A stretch of 10,392 nucleotides of DNA from an uncultured Alphaproteobacteria bacterium (GCA_913044255.1 CAJWOI010000068.1:1-10392); one strand, 5' to 3'. Positions 1-8,680 are shown, counted from the stretch's first letter. The notes: generated from the sequence alone by a model not told the origin. Numbers and translations are program-made.

Positions 1-1305
1 AGTGATATCGACCGAGCCAACGAAGCACTTGTTCATGCTCAACGCAAGCGCATACACACCTTTATTTCAACTAGCCCGTTGCATATGCGACACAAGCTAC
101 AGATGGAGCCTGAGGATGTTCATCAGGCTATCGCCGATAGTGTTACCCGTGCCCGAAATTATTGTGATGATGTGGAGTGGAGTCCGGAGGATGGCACCCG
201 CACGGATCGTGATTTTCTCTGCCGAACTGTTGAAACCGCTATTAAATGCGGTGCGCGCACCATCAATATCCCGGATACCGTCGGGTACACGATGCCAGAT
301 GAGTTTGCTGCGTTAATAAAAATGCTTCGCGATAGGGTGCCCAATATTGACAAGGCAACGTTGTCTGTCCATTGCCATAATGATCTGGGCATGGCCGTGG
401 CTAATTCATTGGCGGCTGTCAAGGCTGGAGCACGTCAGGTTGAATGTACAATAAATGGGTTGGGTGAGCGTGCCGGTAATGCGGCAATGGAAGAGATTGT
501 GATGGCGCTCCGGACAAGAAACGATTTGTTGCCGTACGGGACGGGTATTCGAACCGAGAATATTATGAAAGCGTCGCGTCTGGTTTCGGCAATTACGGGT
601 TTTGTCGTTCAACCCAATAAGGCAGTGGTTGGTGCCAATGCTTTTGCGCACGAGGCAGGCATACACCAAGACGGTATGTTGAAACATTCCGGGACCTACG
701 AAATTATGACACCAGAGTCGGTTGGCCTTAGCAAGTCTACCTTGGTGATGGGCAAGCATTCTGGAAGACACGCATTTAAGACTAAACTTAGTGAGTTAGG
801 GTATGATCTTGGAGATAACGCGCTTAATGAAGCCTTTGGCCGGTTCAAGGATCTTGCGGACAAGAAAAAAGAAGTGTTTGATGAGGACTTAATAGCACTT
901 GTTGATGACGCCGTAGCACGTCGCAACGAGAGAATTCGGGTTACCAATCTGCACTTGAGTTGCGGGATTGGGATCCGTCCAAGTGCTAAGCTTGAGCTAG
1001 AAATTGATGGTGAACGTAGCTCGACAACAGCAGAAGGGGATGGGCCTGTCGATGCCGTATTCCGCTGTATAGGAGAGTTGTTTCCCCATCAGGCAGAGTT
1101 ACAACTTTTTCAGATCCAGGCAGTCACGGAAGGAACTGACGCACAGGCCGAGGTTGTCGTCCGTTTAGAAGAGAACGGTCGATCGGTAAATGGCCAGGGC
1201 GCGGATACAGATACGATGGTCGCGAGCGCGCGGGCGTATGTTAATGCGCTTAATAAATTGCTTGTCAAACGGGAAAAGACAGCGCCGGCTGCACTTTCAG
1301 CCTGA
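1..1305 (+). CDS. leuA: 2-isopropylmalate synthase, 5' end missing
   Basis: Condenses acetyl-CoA with 2-oxoisovalerate to 2-isopropylmalate, the committed step of leucine biosynthesis, in the cytoplasm. The frame is open from base 1, so the start lies upstream: 434 residues are visible, against about 510-520 for the family, so roughly 80-90 are missing. The ATG at position 79 is internal, because the preceding codons read FISTSPLHMRHKL, part of the TIM-barrel. The metal-binding HCHNDLG motif is at about visible residues 124-130 (nt 370-390), followed by NGLGERAGNA and the linker segment AGIHQDGMLKH. The C-terminal part from about nt 900 (LHLSCGIGIRPSAKLELEIDG onward in outline) matches the LeuA allosteric dimer domain that binds leucine as feedback inhibitor, so this is the regulated LeuA type. 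Ends with TGA. The next gene, mreB, starts 120 nt downstream; the cell-shape cluster has no functional link to leucine synthesis. Confidence 0.97.
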   Translation, partial: SDIDRANEALVHAQRKRIHTFISTSPLHMRHKLQMEPEDVHQAIADSVTRARNYCDDVEWSPEDGTRTDRDFLCRTVETAIKCGARTINIPDTVGYTMPDEFAALIKMLRDRVPNIDKATLSVHCHNDLGMAVANSLAAVKAGARQVECTINGLGERAGNAAMEEIVMALRTRNDLLPYGTGIRTENIMKASRLVSAITGFVVQPNKAVVGANAFAHEAGIHQDGMLKHSGTYEIMTPESVGLSKSTLVMGKHSGRHAFKTKLSELGYDLGDNALNEAFGRFKDLADKKKEVFDEDLIALVDDAVARRNERIRVTNLHLSCGIGIRPSAKLELEIDGERSSTTAEGDGPVDAVFRCIGELFPHQAELQLFQIQAVTEGTDAQAEVVVRLEENGRSVNGQGADTDTMVASARAYVNALNKLLVKREKTAPAALSA

Positions 1306-1425
1306 ACCATGGCGCACTCGGTAAAATAAACCGTGTGGCCCACCATGCCTGTGGTGCCATTGGTTTTAGATTTGTCTGGCATGGATTATGGAAGAATGAA
1401 CTTTGATTAAGGTGTAGATAGCAAA

Positions 1426-2466
1426 ATGTTTTCACGTTTGCTTGGTATGATGTCTGACGACATGGCGATCGATCTTGGTACTGCTAATACCTTGGTGTAT
1501 GTGAAAAGCCGGGGTGTTGTACTGAATGAGCCCTCTGTGGTTGCAATTATTGATAATAGAGGCCGTAAAAAAGTATTGGCGGTGGGTCAAGAAGCGAAGG
1601 ACATGTTGGGTCGTACACCAGGGCATATAGAGGCGATCCGACCGCTTCGGGACGGGGTAATTGCCGACTTTGAGATAGCCGAGGAAATGATCAAGCACTT
1701 CATTAGTAAAGTCCATCACAGACGAAGTTTTGCGAGTCCTCAAATGGTAGTTTGTGTTCCCTCCGGTTCTACGGCAGTCGAACGTAGGGCTATTCAGGAA
1801 TCTGCCGAAAGTGCGGGGGCACGAAGGGTTTTCCTTATAGAGGAGCCTATGGCTGCCGCTATCGGGGCCGGTTTGCCAGTCACTGAGGCTACCGGTTCCA
1901 TGGTAGTTGACGTGGGGGGCGGAACTACTGAGGTAGCCGTTTTGTCCCTCGGTGGGATCGTTTATGCGCGCTCAATTCGAATCGGCGGTGATAAAATGGA
2001 TGAAGCGATCATCGCATATATTCGCCGTAATCATAATCTGCTCCTTGGGGAGAGTTCAGCAGAGAGAATTAAAAACAGCATTGGGAGTGCTTGTCCTCCG
2101 GAAGATGGTAATGGTCGGGAAATGGAAATCAAAGGCCGAGATTTGATGAACGGTGTACCCAAAGAAATTGTTGTCAATGAACGGCAAGTTGCGGAAAGCC
2201 TGGCTGAACCTGTCGGTGCCATCATTGAGGCCGTTAAGGGTGCTTTGGAAAACACAGCTCCAGAATTAGCAGCGGATATTGTTGAGAAGGGGATCATGTT
2301 GACCGGTGGGGGAGCGCAGTTAAATAATCTTGATCTTGTGCTGCGTCATGCCACGGGCTTGCCAGTATCAATCGCAGAGGAGCCGTTGACGTGTGTGGTG
2401 CTAGGTACGGGACGTACGCTGGAGGAAATGCATAGGTTGCGAGATGTTTTGCAATCAGCTTATTAA
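1426..2466 (+). CDS. mreB: Rod shape-determining actin homologue MreB
   Basis: Bacterial actin that polymerises on ATP into short membrane-bound filaments and guides the peptidoglycan-elongation machinery. It has 346 residues, the normal length. Visible nucleotide-binding motifs are phosphate-1 AIDLGTANT (residues 14-22), phosphate-2 VDVGGGTTEVAV (161-172) and the adenosine motif MLTGGGAQLNNL (291-302); the segment EEPMAAAIGAGLPV (139-152) is also typical. The N-terminus (MFSRLLGMMSDD) is short and amphipathic, as in MreBs that insert directly into the inner membrane. The ATG start is preceded by AAGGTG about 11 nt upstream, a weak ribosome site. It is the first gene of the mreBCD-mrdA-rodA cluster. 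The 75-nt gap to mreC is the largest in the cluster, leaving room for separate control of mreB. Family assignment is very secure. Confidence 0.98.
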   Translation: MFSRLLGMMSDDMAIDLGTANTLVYVKSRGVVLNEPSVVAIIDNRGRKKVLAVGQEAKDMLGRTPGHIEAIRPLRDGVIADFEIAEEMIKHFISKVHHRRSFASPQMVVCVPSGSTAVERRAIQESAESAGARRVFLIEEPMAAAIGAGLPVTEATGSMVVDVGGGTTEVAVLSLGGIVYARSIRIGGDKMDEAIIAYIRRNHNLLLGESSAERIKNSIGSACPPEDGNGREMEIKGRDLMNGVPKEIVVNERQVAESLAEPVGAIIEAVKGALENTAPELAADIVEKGIMLTGGGAQLNNLDLVLRHATGLPVSIAEEPLTCVVLGTGRTLEEMHRLRDVLQSAY

Positions 2467-2541
2467 TTATTAATAGGGATTTGGTGGCGTTAGATGAATC
2501 GTGATTGGAAGCAAGCTTAGCCGAGTAAGTTAACTGCATTT

Positions 2542-3474
2542 ATGATACGGTCGGGACAAAAATCTATGTTGAGAGTTGCGTTGCCTATCCGGGCACATGC
2601 GCATCGTTTTGGACTTGCGTTGTTACTGGCTACGGCATTCGCATTGATGGTATTTAGTCGGACCGAGATGTTCATGATTGAGCGTCTTCGTGCAGATATT
2701 TCAGATATCTTTGTTCCGGTTATGTCGGTGCTTTCTCATCCCGTTCAATCAGTTGGCAAAGTAGCGAGCGAGATGGGTCATCTTGTCGCACTACATGAGC
2801 AAAACATACAGTTGCAGGAAGCAAATTCTCGACTTCAGCGTTGGCAGGTGGTCGCACATAAACTTGAGCGGGAAAATGCTGGGCTCCGGGCTCTGATGAG
2901 CTACCGTCCTGAACCATTGGCAAGTTATATATCAGCTCGTGTAGTTGGTGGCTCAGGAAGTGCTTTTGTCCGTACACTAATGCTCAATGCTGGGGCCCAT
3001 GATGGAGTGGAAAAAGGTCGGGCGGTGGTAAATGGCAATGGAATGGTGGGTCGTGTTGTAGAGGTCGGTCAGCGGTCTGCGAGAGTCTTATTATTAACGG
3101 ATTTAAATTCACGTATTCCGGTAGTGTTAGGTGTTGACGGTTATCGTGCAATACTAGCCGGAGATAATTCCGATACGATGCACCTGGAGTTATTGTCTCC
3201 GAAGGCACGCATCGACGTCGGAATGAGGGTTACGACTTCCGGCCACAGTGGACAACTTCGGTCCGGATTGCCCATAGGGCGAGTGTCTAGTTTGCAAAAA
3301 GGTGAAGTGCAAGTGCAGTCATTTGTCGACTTTGACCGCCTAGAATACGTTACGGTTGTTGATTGGGAAGCGCGGAAGTTCACACCAGTTTTGTCTGGCG
3401 GTTCAGAGGGAACGGGTAATACGCTCACCGAGGGCGGGCAACCTGGTTCGGCGCCAATAGACACAACCCAATGA
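2542..3474 (+). CDS. mreC: Rod shape-determining protein MreC
   Basis: Bitopic inner-membrane protein of the elongasome; in the family it oligomerises in the periplasm and activates PBP2/RodA. It has 310 residues. Layout: basic cytoplasmic N-terminus, one transmembrane helix at residues 23-38 (FGLALLLATAFALMVF), a coiled coil at about 74-118 rich in Gln/Glu/Leu heptads, then the paired beta-barrel domain containing ARVVGGSGSAFVRTLMLNAG and GMVGRVVEVGQRSARVLLLTD (key features 132-190). The last 35 residues are a low-complexity Gly/Ser/Thr tail. The ATG at 2542 is chosen because the N-terminus then matches other alphaproteobacterial MreCs; a second ATG at 2566 is possible, and neither has a strong Shine-Dalgarno. 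Its stop codon overlaps the mreD start (ATGA), indicating translational coupling. Confidence 0.95.
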   Translation: MIRSGQKSMLRVALPIRAHAHRFGLALLLATAFALMVFSRTEMFMIERLRADISDIFVPVMSVLSHPVQSVGKVASEMGHLVALHEQNIQLQEANSRLQRWQVVAHKLERENAGLRALMSYRPEPLASYISARVVGGSGSAFVRTLMLNAGAHDGVEKGRAVVNGNGMVGRVVEVGQRSARVLLLTDLNSRIPVVLGVDGYRAILAGDNSDTMHLELLSPKARIDVGMRVTTSGHSGQLRSGLPIGRVSSLQKGEVQVQSFVDFDRLEYVTVVDWEARKFTPVLSGGSEGTGNTLTEGGQPGSAPIDTTQ

Positions 3475-3995
3475 AGACAGAGACTGAAGAAATGTGGCGG
3501 TGGCTAGAGTCGGCTTTGTGTGGCACCGTGCCGTTGTTAGTCACGTTTGTCTTAGTCATATTATGTGCGATACCTTACGGTGTGCCCGGCCTAAGTCTCG
3601 TTATGCCGCTCCTACCCCTCGTTTCTGTATATTTCTGGGTTGTTCATCGTCCGGATTTGACTCCGGCCATCGGCCATTTTTTGATCGGTTTACTTCAGGA
3701 TGTCTTGGTTGGGACTCCGATTGGCTTATCGGCTGCCATGTTTGTGGGTATACACGCTGCCGTGCATTATCAAAGGCCGTTTTTTCATGGCAAAACATTC
3801 TTGGTTCTGTGGTTTTCGTTCGCATTGTTGATAACCATGATTTCCTTATGTAGTTACACGGCAGTCGCTATTTATAGTTTTTTACTTCCACCGGCATTTC
3901 CCGTTTCGTTGCAGCTTTTTCTTACGATTGCGCTCTATCCATTGTTAACTCGGATATTTCAATCCATTTTGAGGGTACTGACACGTACTATTTGA
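3471..3995 (+). CDS. mreD: Rod shape-determining protein MreD
   Basis: Small polytopic inner-membrane protein that partners MreC in the elongasome. It has 174 residues, normal for the family, and is very hydrophobic: membrane segments at about residues 17-37, 40-58, 63-80, 84-98, 108-138 (probably one long or two short helices) and 144-165. The stretch GLLQDVLVGTPIGL (73-86) is the recognisable MreD signature and sits in the usual place. It starts at an ATG that overlaps the mreC stop by 4 nt, with no good Shine-Dalgarno of its own, so it probably depends on translation of mreC. mrdA begins 11 nt after its stop. Sequence conservation in MreD is low in general, so the assignment rests on hydropathy, the signature and position. 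Confidence 0.93.
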   Translation: MKTETEEMWRWLESALCGTVPLLVTFVLVILCAIPYGVPGLSLVMPLLPLVSVYFWVVHRPDLTPAIGHFLIGLLQDVLVGTPIGLSAAMFVGIHAAVHYQRPFFHGKTFLVLWFSFALLITMISLCSYTAVAIYSFLLPPAFPVSLQLFLTIALYPLLTRIFQSILRVLTRTI

Positions 3996-4006
3996 GTTAA
4001 GTTGGC

Positions 4007-5890
4007 ATGCAGCAATATGAACTCGTGCGAAGCAGAAAGTTTACTCGGCGTGTCGCCGTGCTTGCTGGCATTAAATTAGCATTGATCTCTGTTGTTGGCG
4101 TTCAACTCTATAATCTACAAATCCTGAAACGTCAGAAATATCGTACCAAGGCGGATGAGAATCGGATTAACCTTCGATTGTTAGCTCCTCCTAGGGGCCG
4201 AATTTTTGACAGGGTTGGAAGGTTAATCGCCCGGAACAAACAGAATTATCGACTCATCTTGGTGCCGGAGCAGGCAGGGAATATTCAGGAACTTTTGCGC
4301 ATCTTGTCGGAAACTGTACCTTTGGACATGTCTGAACACACTCGGATTTTGAATAAGGTGGAGTATGGCCGGCCGTTCATTCCGATTATTGTTCGTGAGC
4401 ATCTTTCCTGGTCTCAGGTCGCTAAAATTGAATTCGATGCTCCTGATTTGCCTGGTGTGTCGATCGAATCGGGCGAAGTTCGTCAGTATCCTTTGGGGGC
4501 TTCCTTTGCCCATGTAATTGGTTATGTAGGCTCGGCTTCGGTGGAGGAAATCACTAGTGACCCGTTACTGGAATTGCCGGGTTTTCGAGTCGGGAAAAAC
4601 GGAGTTGAAAAGATGCATGATCTGTCTCTTCGGGGGCGGGCCGGCAATGTTCAGGTAGAGGTGAATGCTCATGGGCGAGTTATCCGAGAGCTTGACCGTG
4701 AGGAGGGAAGCCCGGGGAATGATGTTACACTGACTATTGATGCAGATTTGCAAGAATATGTCGCCACAAGACTGGGTGCGGAAAGTGCCTCGGCGGCGGT
4801 ATTGGATGTCGCGACAGGTGCTTGCGTTGCGATCGCATCGACCCCGAGTTTTGACCCAAATGCCTTCATTCAAGGTTTGACCCATCGTCAGTGGGGCGAA
4901 CTGGTGGGTAATCGTCGTGCACCCCTGATCAACAAGGCCATTTCGGGTCAGTATCCGCCAGGTTCCGTGTTTAAGCTGGTGGTTGCGGTCGCAGCGTTAG
5001 AGGCAGGGTTAGTCGGATCTGGCCATCGAGTCACATGTTTCGGCCATGTTGAACTGGGCGACCGAACATTTCATTGTTGGCGACGTGGCGGGCATGGAAC
5101 TTTAACTATGGTACCAGCTATCGCCCAATCTTGTGATGTGTATTTTTATGATTTAGCACTCAAAATTGGTGTTGAACGTATTGCCGAAATGGCCCATCGT
5201 CTTGGGCTTGGTGAAATATCGGGCTTTGATCTTCCGGGCGAACAAGATGGTTTGGTACCTACGCCAGATTGGAAGCGTGCCGTTTACGATGACGTCTGGC
5301 AAAAAGGTGAAACTCTAAACACCGCTATCGGTCAAGGATATCTTCTGACAACACCGTTGCAATTAGCGTTGATGACTGCGCGTCTGGTTAACGGTGGCAC
5401 AGCGGTGATCCCACATTTGACATGGTCAGTGGGAGACGGGCCGAGGCGGGGAATTCGTCCGGTGATCGAAGCAAAAGAGATTGGTTTGTCGCCTGAGACG
5501 CTATCCATTGTCAGGCGTGGCATGGGACAGGTTGTTAATCACGTTAAGGGAACTGCTTATTCAGCCCGTATTGAGGAAACTCGTTTTGCTATGGGTGGTA
5601 AAACTGGGACTAGCCAGGTGCGGGGGATCACAGATAGTGAAAGAAAGTCTGGCATTGTCAAAAATAAGGACCGCCCGTGGGACCAACGTGACCACGCGTT
5701 GTTTGTTGGATATGCGCCCGTTTCATCCCCACGGTACGCCGTAGCAGTAATCGTTGAGCATGGAGGAAGCGGATCACGTTCAGCAGCGCCGATGGCGCAT
5801 GATATTTTGCTTGAAGTGCAGAGATTGGACCCTCTTTCGACGCTTTCGTCACTAAATAATATGCCGCCCGGTGAGACAAGGAAGGTTTGA
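4007..5890 (+). CDS. mrdA: Penicillin-binding protein 2 (elongasome DD-transpeptidase)
   Basis: Class B PBP that cross-links peptidoglycan during side-wall elongation, anchored in the inner membrane with its catalytic domain in the periplasm. It has 627 residues, a normal length. An N-terminal transmembrane helix lies at about 17-37; the pedestal/dimerisation domain begins near LLAPPRGRIFDRVGRLIA (58-75). The transpeptidase domain carries all three active-site motifs: SVFK with the acyl-accepting serine at 320 (PPGSVFKL), SCD at 375-377, and KTG at 532-534 (GGKTGTSQV). FVGYAPVSSPRYAVAV (567-581) is typical of the C-terminal end. It forms a glycosyltransferase/transpeptidase pair with RodA, encoded only 3 nt downstream, and receives activation from MreC. 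As a penicillin-binding serine enzyme it would be the expected mecillinam target, by family knowledge only. Confidence 0.98.
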   Translation: MQQYELVRSRKFTRRVAVLAGIKLALISVVGVQLYNLQILKRQKYRTKADENRINLRLLAPPRGRIFDRVGRLIARNKQNYRLILVPEQAGNIQELLRILSETVPLDMSEHTRILNKVEYGRPFIPIIVREHLSWSQVAKIEFDAPDLPGVSIESGEVRQYPLGASFAHVIGYVGSASVEEITSDPLLELPGFRVGKNGVEKMHDLSLRGRAGNVQVEVNAHGRVIRELDREEGSPGNDVTLTIDADLQEYVATRLGAESASAAVLDVATGACVAIASTPSFDPNAFIQGLTHRQWGELVGNRRAPLINKAISGQYPPGSVFKLVVAVAALEAGLVGSGHRVTCFGHVELGDRTFHCWRRGGHGTLTMVPAIAQSCDVYFYDLALKIGVERIAEMAHRLGLGEISGFDLPGEQDGLVPTPDWKRAVYDDVWQKGETLNTAIGQGYLLTTPLQLALMTARLVNGGTAVIPHLTWSVGDGPRRGIRPVIEAKEIGLSPETLSIVRRGMGQVVNHVKGTAYSARIEETRFAMGGKTGTSQVRGITDSERKSGIVKNKDRPWDQRDHALFVGYAPVSSPRYAVAVIVEHGGSGSRSAAPMAHDILLEVQRLDPLSTLSSLNNMPPGETRKV

Positions 5891-5893
5891 GTC

Positions 5894-7048
5894 ATGACGG
5901 AGGCCCGACTTGGACCTAAAACATCGGAGATGTCATTGGTTGACAAGTTGGGTCGTGTCAGCCGGGGCTTGGTCATCCTAACGGCAGTAATTGCGTGCAT
6001 TGGCTTCGGGATGTTGTACTCGGCCGCTGACGGGAATATGGAGCCATGGGCCTCTCGCCAGATTTTTCGGTTTATGGTAGGCTTGGTCCTGGTGTTGGTG
6101 ATAGCCGTCGTTGATATCCGAATTTGGATGCAATCGGCTTACCTGATCTATGCGCTGGCACTTTCCACGTTGGTTGCAGTAGAAACTTTTGGCTTCATAG
6201 GCATGGGGGCGCAGCGATGGATCTATCTTGGATGGTTTCAACTACAACCGTCTGAGCTGATGAAAATAGCCTTGGTTATGGCTCTAGCGCGGTATTTTCA
6301 TAGCACCGCCCTGGATGACGCAAGGCGTCCGATCTTGCTTGTAATTCCAGTGTTGATGGTGTTGGCTCCAATAGGCTTGGTGTTGCGGCAACCGGATCTT
6401 GGCACCGCAGTTATGTTGGTAGTCGGAGCTGGTGCGGTATTTTTCGTCTCGGGCGTTGCAATACGTTACTTCTTAATTGGTGGGGCGATCGCTGTTTCGG
6501 CCGTACCGATAGCTTGGCAATTTCTACAAGGCTACCAAAGAGAACGAATTCTTACTTTTCTCAATCCGGAGGCTGATCCACTAGGTGCCGGATATCATAT
6601 TTTGCAATCTAAGATTGCATTGGGGTCGGGCGGCTTGTTCGGACGCGGGTTTATGCATGGCACGCAAAGCCACCTAAATTTTTTACCGGAGCACCAAACG
6701 GATTTTATATTTACGATGTTGGCCGAAGAATTAGGGTTGGTGGGGGCCTTAGTGCTACTTCTGCTCTATCTTTTTTTGTTTGCATACGGATTTGCAATTT
6801 CACTCCGTTCTCGGAATCACTTTGGACGTTTGTTAGGAATTGGTTTGACGACCACGTTATTTTTGTACGTCTTCATTAACATCGCCATGGTTACCGGGCT
6901 GATACCCGTTGTCGGTATTCCGCTTCCATTGATATCCTATGGGGGTACGGCCATGATGACGGTGCTTTTTTCATTAGGATTGTTGATGTGTATCTTCGTT
7001 CATCGAGATGAGAGACTCACGCGAACGCCAGGTATAGACGCCGCTTAG
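5894..7048 (+). CDS. rodA: RodA, SEDS peptidoglycan glycosyltransferase
   Basis: Polymerises lipid II into glycan strands for side-wall growth; partner of PBP2. It has 384 residues with about ten hydrophobic helices, from about residue 25 to 368. Family signatures are visible: MGAQRW (104-109), QPSELMKIALVMALARYF (118-135), LRQPDLGTA (164-172), and FLPEHQTDFIFTMLAEELG (263-281), which contains the Asp (270) corresponding to the catalytic aspartate of SEDS enzymes. PLPLISYGGT (343-352) marks the conserved C-terminal loop. The ATG follows mrdA by 3 nt and has a good Shine-Dalgarno, AAGGAAGG, at 5878-5885. It is the last gene of the cluster. RodA rather than FtsW is indicated by the mrdA neighbour and the cluster. 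Confidence 0.97.
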   Translation: MTEARLGPKTSEMSLVDKLGRVSRGLVILTAVIACIGFGMLYSAADGNMEPWASRQIFRFMVGLVLVLVIAVVDIRIWMQSAYLIYALALSTLVAVETFGFIGMGAQRWIYLGWFQLQPSELMKIALVMALARYFHSTALDDARRPILLVIPVLMVLAPIGLVLRQPDLGTAVMLVVGAGAVFFVSGVAIRYFLIGGAIAVSAVPIAWQFLQGYQRERILTFLNPEADPLGAGYHILQSKIALGSGGLFGRGFMHGTQSHLNFLPEHQTDFIFTMLAEELGLVGALVLLLLYLFLFAYGFAISLRSRNHFGRLLGIGLTTTLFLYVFINIAMVTGLIPVVGIPLPLISYGGTAMMTVLFSLGLLMCIFVHRDERLTRTPGIDAA

Positions 7049-7155
7049 CCCTAAGGCTGAGATCACATAAAGTATAAGCTTTTCTGTTGGAGGCTGGTTT
7101 TGGGGAAGCAAAAGTTGCTACAGCAACACAACTAAATTTGGGACCTACCCGGAAT

Positions 7156-7174
7156 GGGCGGGTGGGTGGAGGGG
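7156..7174 (+). promoter_or_regulatory. G-quadruplex motif covering the hydrolase ribosome binding site
   Basis: The leader reads GGGCGGGTGGGTGGAGGGG: four G-runs with loops of 1, 1 and 4 nt, the short-loop form expected to be stable in RNA. Its last run and loop contain GGAGGGG (7168-7174), the Shine-Dalgarno for the GTG start at 7182. The C-rich ACCTACCC at 7143-7150 can pair with GGGTGGGT at 7160-7167 (8 bp, one G-U), which would break the quadruplex, so two exclusive folds are possible. The motif and the pairing are seen directly; a regulatory effect is inference. Confidence 0.45.
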
Positions 7175-7181
7175 TAGTTAC

Positions 7182-8222
7182 GTGGGTGCATTGATCCCAA
7201 AAGTTAATTTGGAACAAGCCTTGATGGATGAGTCCCAGGCACGAGAATTTTTGGGTGCATCAAGGTTTCGGCTGGGCCAAAGGGTGATGGACCGCAAGGC
7301 ACAACTGGTGGCAGAGTTCATAAAAACTATTCGTGTGCCCGGTTACTTCCCGCCACTCATAGAACTTCGTCAACAGCTTGCGCGGGCGGTACAGATGTTG
7401 GATGAACCAGCCCCGACGTTGGCACGAAAAGAAGATCTGATAATTCCAGCACAATCAGGGGCGATTCCGGCTCGGCTCTACGCTTCGAGTCTCCCTGAAT
7501 CTGGAGCATTGCCTGTGCTTGCCTATTTTCATGGTGGAGGGTGGGTGCAAGGTGATTTAGAGACGCATGATTCTTTATGTATGCGTCTTGCGCTGTGGTC
7601 AGGCGCTATGGTAATGGCCGTAGATTATCGTCTGGCTCCCGAACACAAATTTCCTGCTGCGGTGGATGATTGTTGCACGGCTTATCAGTGGCTTCGCACC
7701 CACGGGGGTGAGATTGGCGCCGACCCGACCCGTGTGGGTGTCGCTGGAGACTCAGCTGGCGGAAATTTGGCGGCGGTAGTTTGTCAACAGATGGTCGGCA
7801 TAGGTGTCGAAATACCAACATTTCAAATTCTGCTTTATCCTGCCACTAACATGGTTTTTGATACTTTGTCTCATACGGAACGGGCGCAAGATGAATTTAT
7901 TCCACGTGAACGTCTTGATTGGTATCTCCAACAATATCTCAATGGGGATGAAGACAAAGAAGATTTACGTGTTTCACCGTTGCGTGCGGAAACTTTGTTG
8001 GGACAACCACCGGCACTAATTATTTTTGGGGGATTTGATCCTCTGAGAGATGACGGGAGGTTATATGGGGAACGTTTAAATTCTTTCGGAGTCGATGTGA
8101 CCGTCCATGAATATCCTGGACAGATCCATGCGTTTCTGTCTCTGACGAAGGCTATCCCTCAAGGTATGCAGGCTACCCGAGAGGTGGCCGACTATATAAA
8201 AAGGCAGTTTGCTCAAAATTAA
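7182..8222 (+). CDS. Alpha/beta hydrolase of the hormone-sensitive-lipase family (esterase)
   Basis: Probable cytoplasmic carboxylesterase of the alpha/beta-hydrolase-3 (HSL, bacterial family IV) type; substrate unknown. It has 346 residues, within the usual 300-350. The oxyanion-hole motif HGGGW is at 117-121, with VDYRLAPEHKFPAAVDD after it (148-163). The nucleophile elbow GDSAG has Ser191. The acid is probably Asp286 in GGFDPLRDDG, and the catalytic His is 316 in GQIHAFLSL. All triad residues are present, so it should be active. There is no signal peptide. The start is taken as GTG at 7182 because GGAGGGG lies 7 nt upstream; an ATG at 7224 (residue 15) has no comparable ribosome site. It lies 133 nt after rodA and 55 nt before the YgiN-like gene, on the same strand. 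It is not part of the cell-wall cluster by function, and whether it has its own promoter cannot be told. Confidence 0.92.
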   Translation: MGALIPKVNLEQALMDESQAREFLGASRFRLGQRVMDRKAQLVAEFIKTIRVPGYFPPLIELRQQLARAVQMLDEPAPTLARKEDLIIPAQSGAIPARLYASSLPESGALPVLAYFHGGGWVQGDLETHDSLCMRLALWSGAMVMAVDYRLAPEHKFPAAVDDCCTAYQWLRTHGGEIGADPTRVGVAGDSAGGNLAAVVCQQMVGIGVEIPTFQILLYPATNMVFDTLSHTERAQDEFIPRERLDWYLQQYLNGDEDKEDLRVSPLRAETLLGQPPALIIFGGFDPLRDDGRLYGERLNSFGVDVTVHEYPGQIHAFLSLTKAIPQGMQATREVADYIKRQFAQN

Positions 8223-8277
8223 TATCGGATGAGCTCGATCCATAAGTTTAAATAATGTCGAAGTAAGGAATTTGGTC

Positions 8278-8592
8278 ATGTCGATGATTCATGTGGTAGC
8301 TGTGATTACTTCCAAACCAGGTATGCGTCAGGAGATTCTAGGAGCCTTCAACTCTAACACAAAGGCAGTGCGAGCAGAGGATGGCTGCATTGAATACGGC
8401 GCTACTGTGGATGTAGAGAATGTAGGACCATTCCAAACTAAGTTCGGAGAAGACACGTTTGTGGTAATTGAAAAATGGAAAAGTTTGCCACATCTAATGG
8501 CCCATGCTTCATCGGAACACATGAAGGCATATGCAGCCAAAACAAAACCATTAATTGCCAGCCGCGTAATTCATGTGTTGAGCTCCGCATAG
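8278..8592 (+). CDS. YgiN-like antibiotic biosynthesis monooxygenase (ABM) domain protein
   Basis: A 104-residue single-domain protein of the dimeric alpha-beta ABM fold, often annotated as putative quinol monooxygenase. Family features seen: an opening beta strand IHVVAVITSKPG (4-15), the EDGCIEYGA segment (34-42), the strand TFVVIEKWKSLPHLMAHASS (60-79) followed by EHMKAY, and a final strand RVIHVLSS (96-103). The spacing of His76 and His81 is typical of the group. No cofactor site is recognisable, and members range from quinol oxidases to lactone- or polyketide-related enzymes, so the substrate is unknown. ATG 8278 is preferred: AGGA at 8266-8269 lies 8 nt upstream. TTG at 8272 and ATG at 8284 are alternatives. 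It follows the hydrolase by 55 nt and may be co-transcribed with it. Confidence 0.88.
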   Translation: MSMIHVVAVITSKPGMRQEILGAFNSNTKAVRAEDGCIEYGATVDVENVGPFQTKFGEDTFVVIEKWKSLPHLMAHASSEHMKAYAAKTKPLIASRVIHVLSSA

Positions 8593-8680
8593 AAATTCCT
8601 CCGAGATTGTTGAAGTGAGCATTATTATGGTTGTTTCTTGTCGTCGCTTTTTGCTTTGAGGTACTAGGGTCGGTCGGAGC

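Noticed and set aside
1337..1367. Possible terminator between leuA and mreB (CACCA/TGGTG stem then a T-rich stretch)
   Set aside because: The paired part is only 5 bp plus a bulged extension, and the T-run (GGTTTT) is short and offset; too weak to annotate.
1360..1389. Candidate promoter for mreB (TTGGTT, 18 nt, GATTAT)
   Set aside because: Matches are only 3/6 and 4/6, expected by chance in a 120-nt gap. A promoter in this gap is likely, but I cannot place it.
7044..7061. Hairpin CTTAGCC/GGCTGAG at the rodA stop as terminator
   Set aside because: The stem has 7 bp but is followed by ATCACATAAAG, with no U-tract.
7114..7127. Perfect small hairpin GTTGC-TACA-GCAAC before the hydrolase
   Set aside because: Only 5 bp and no associated signal; could be chance.
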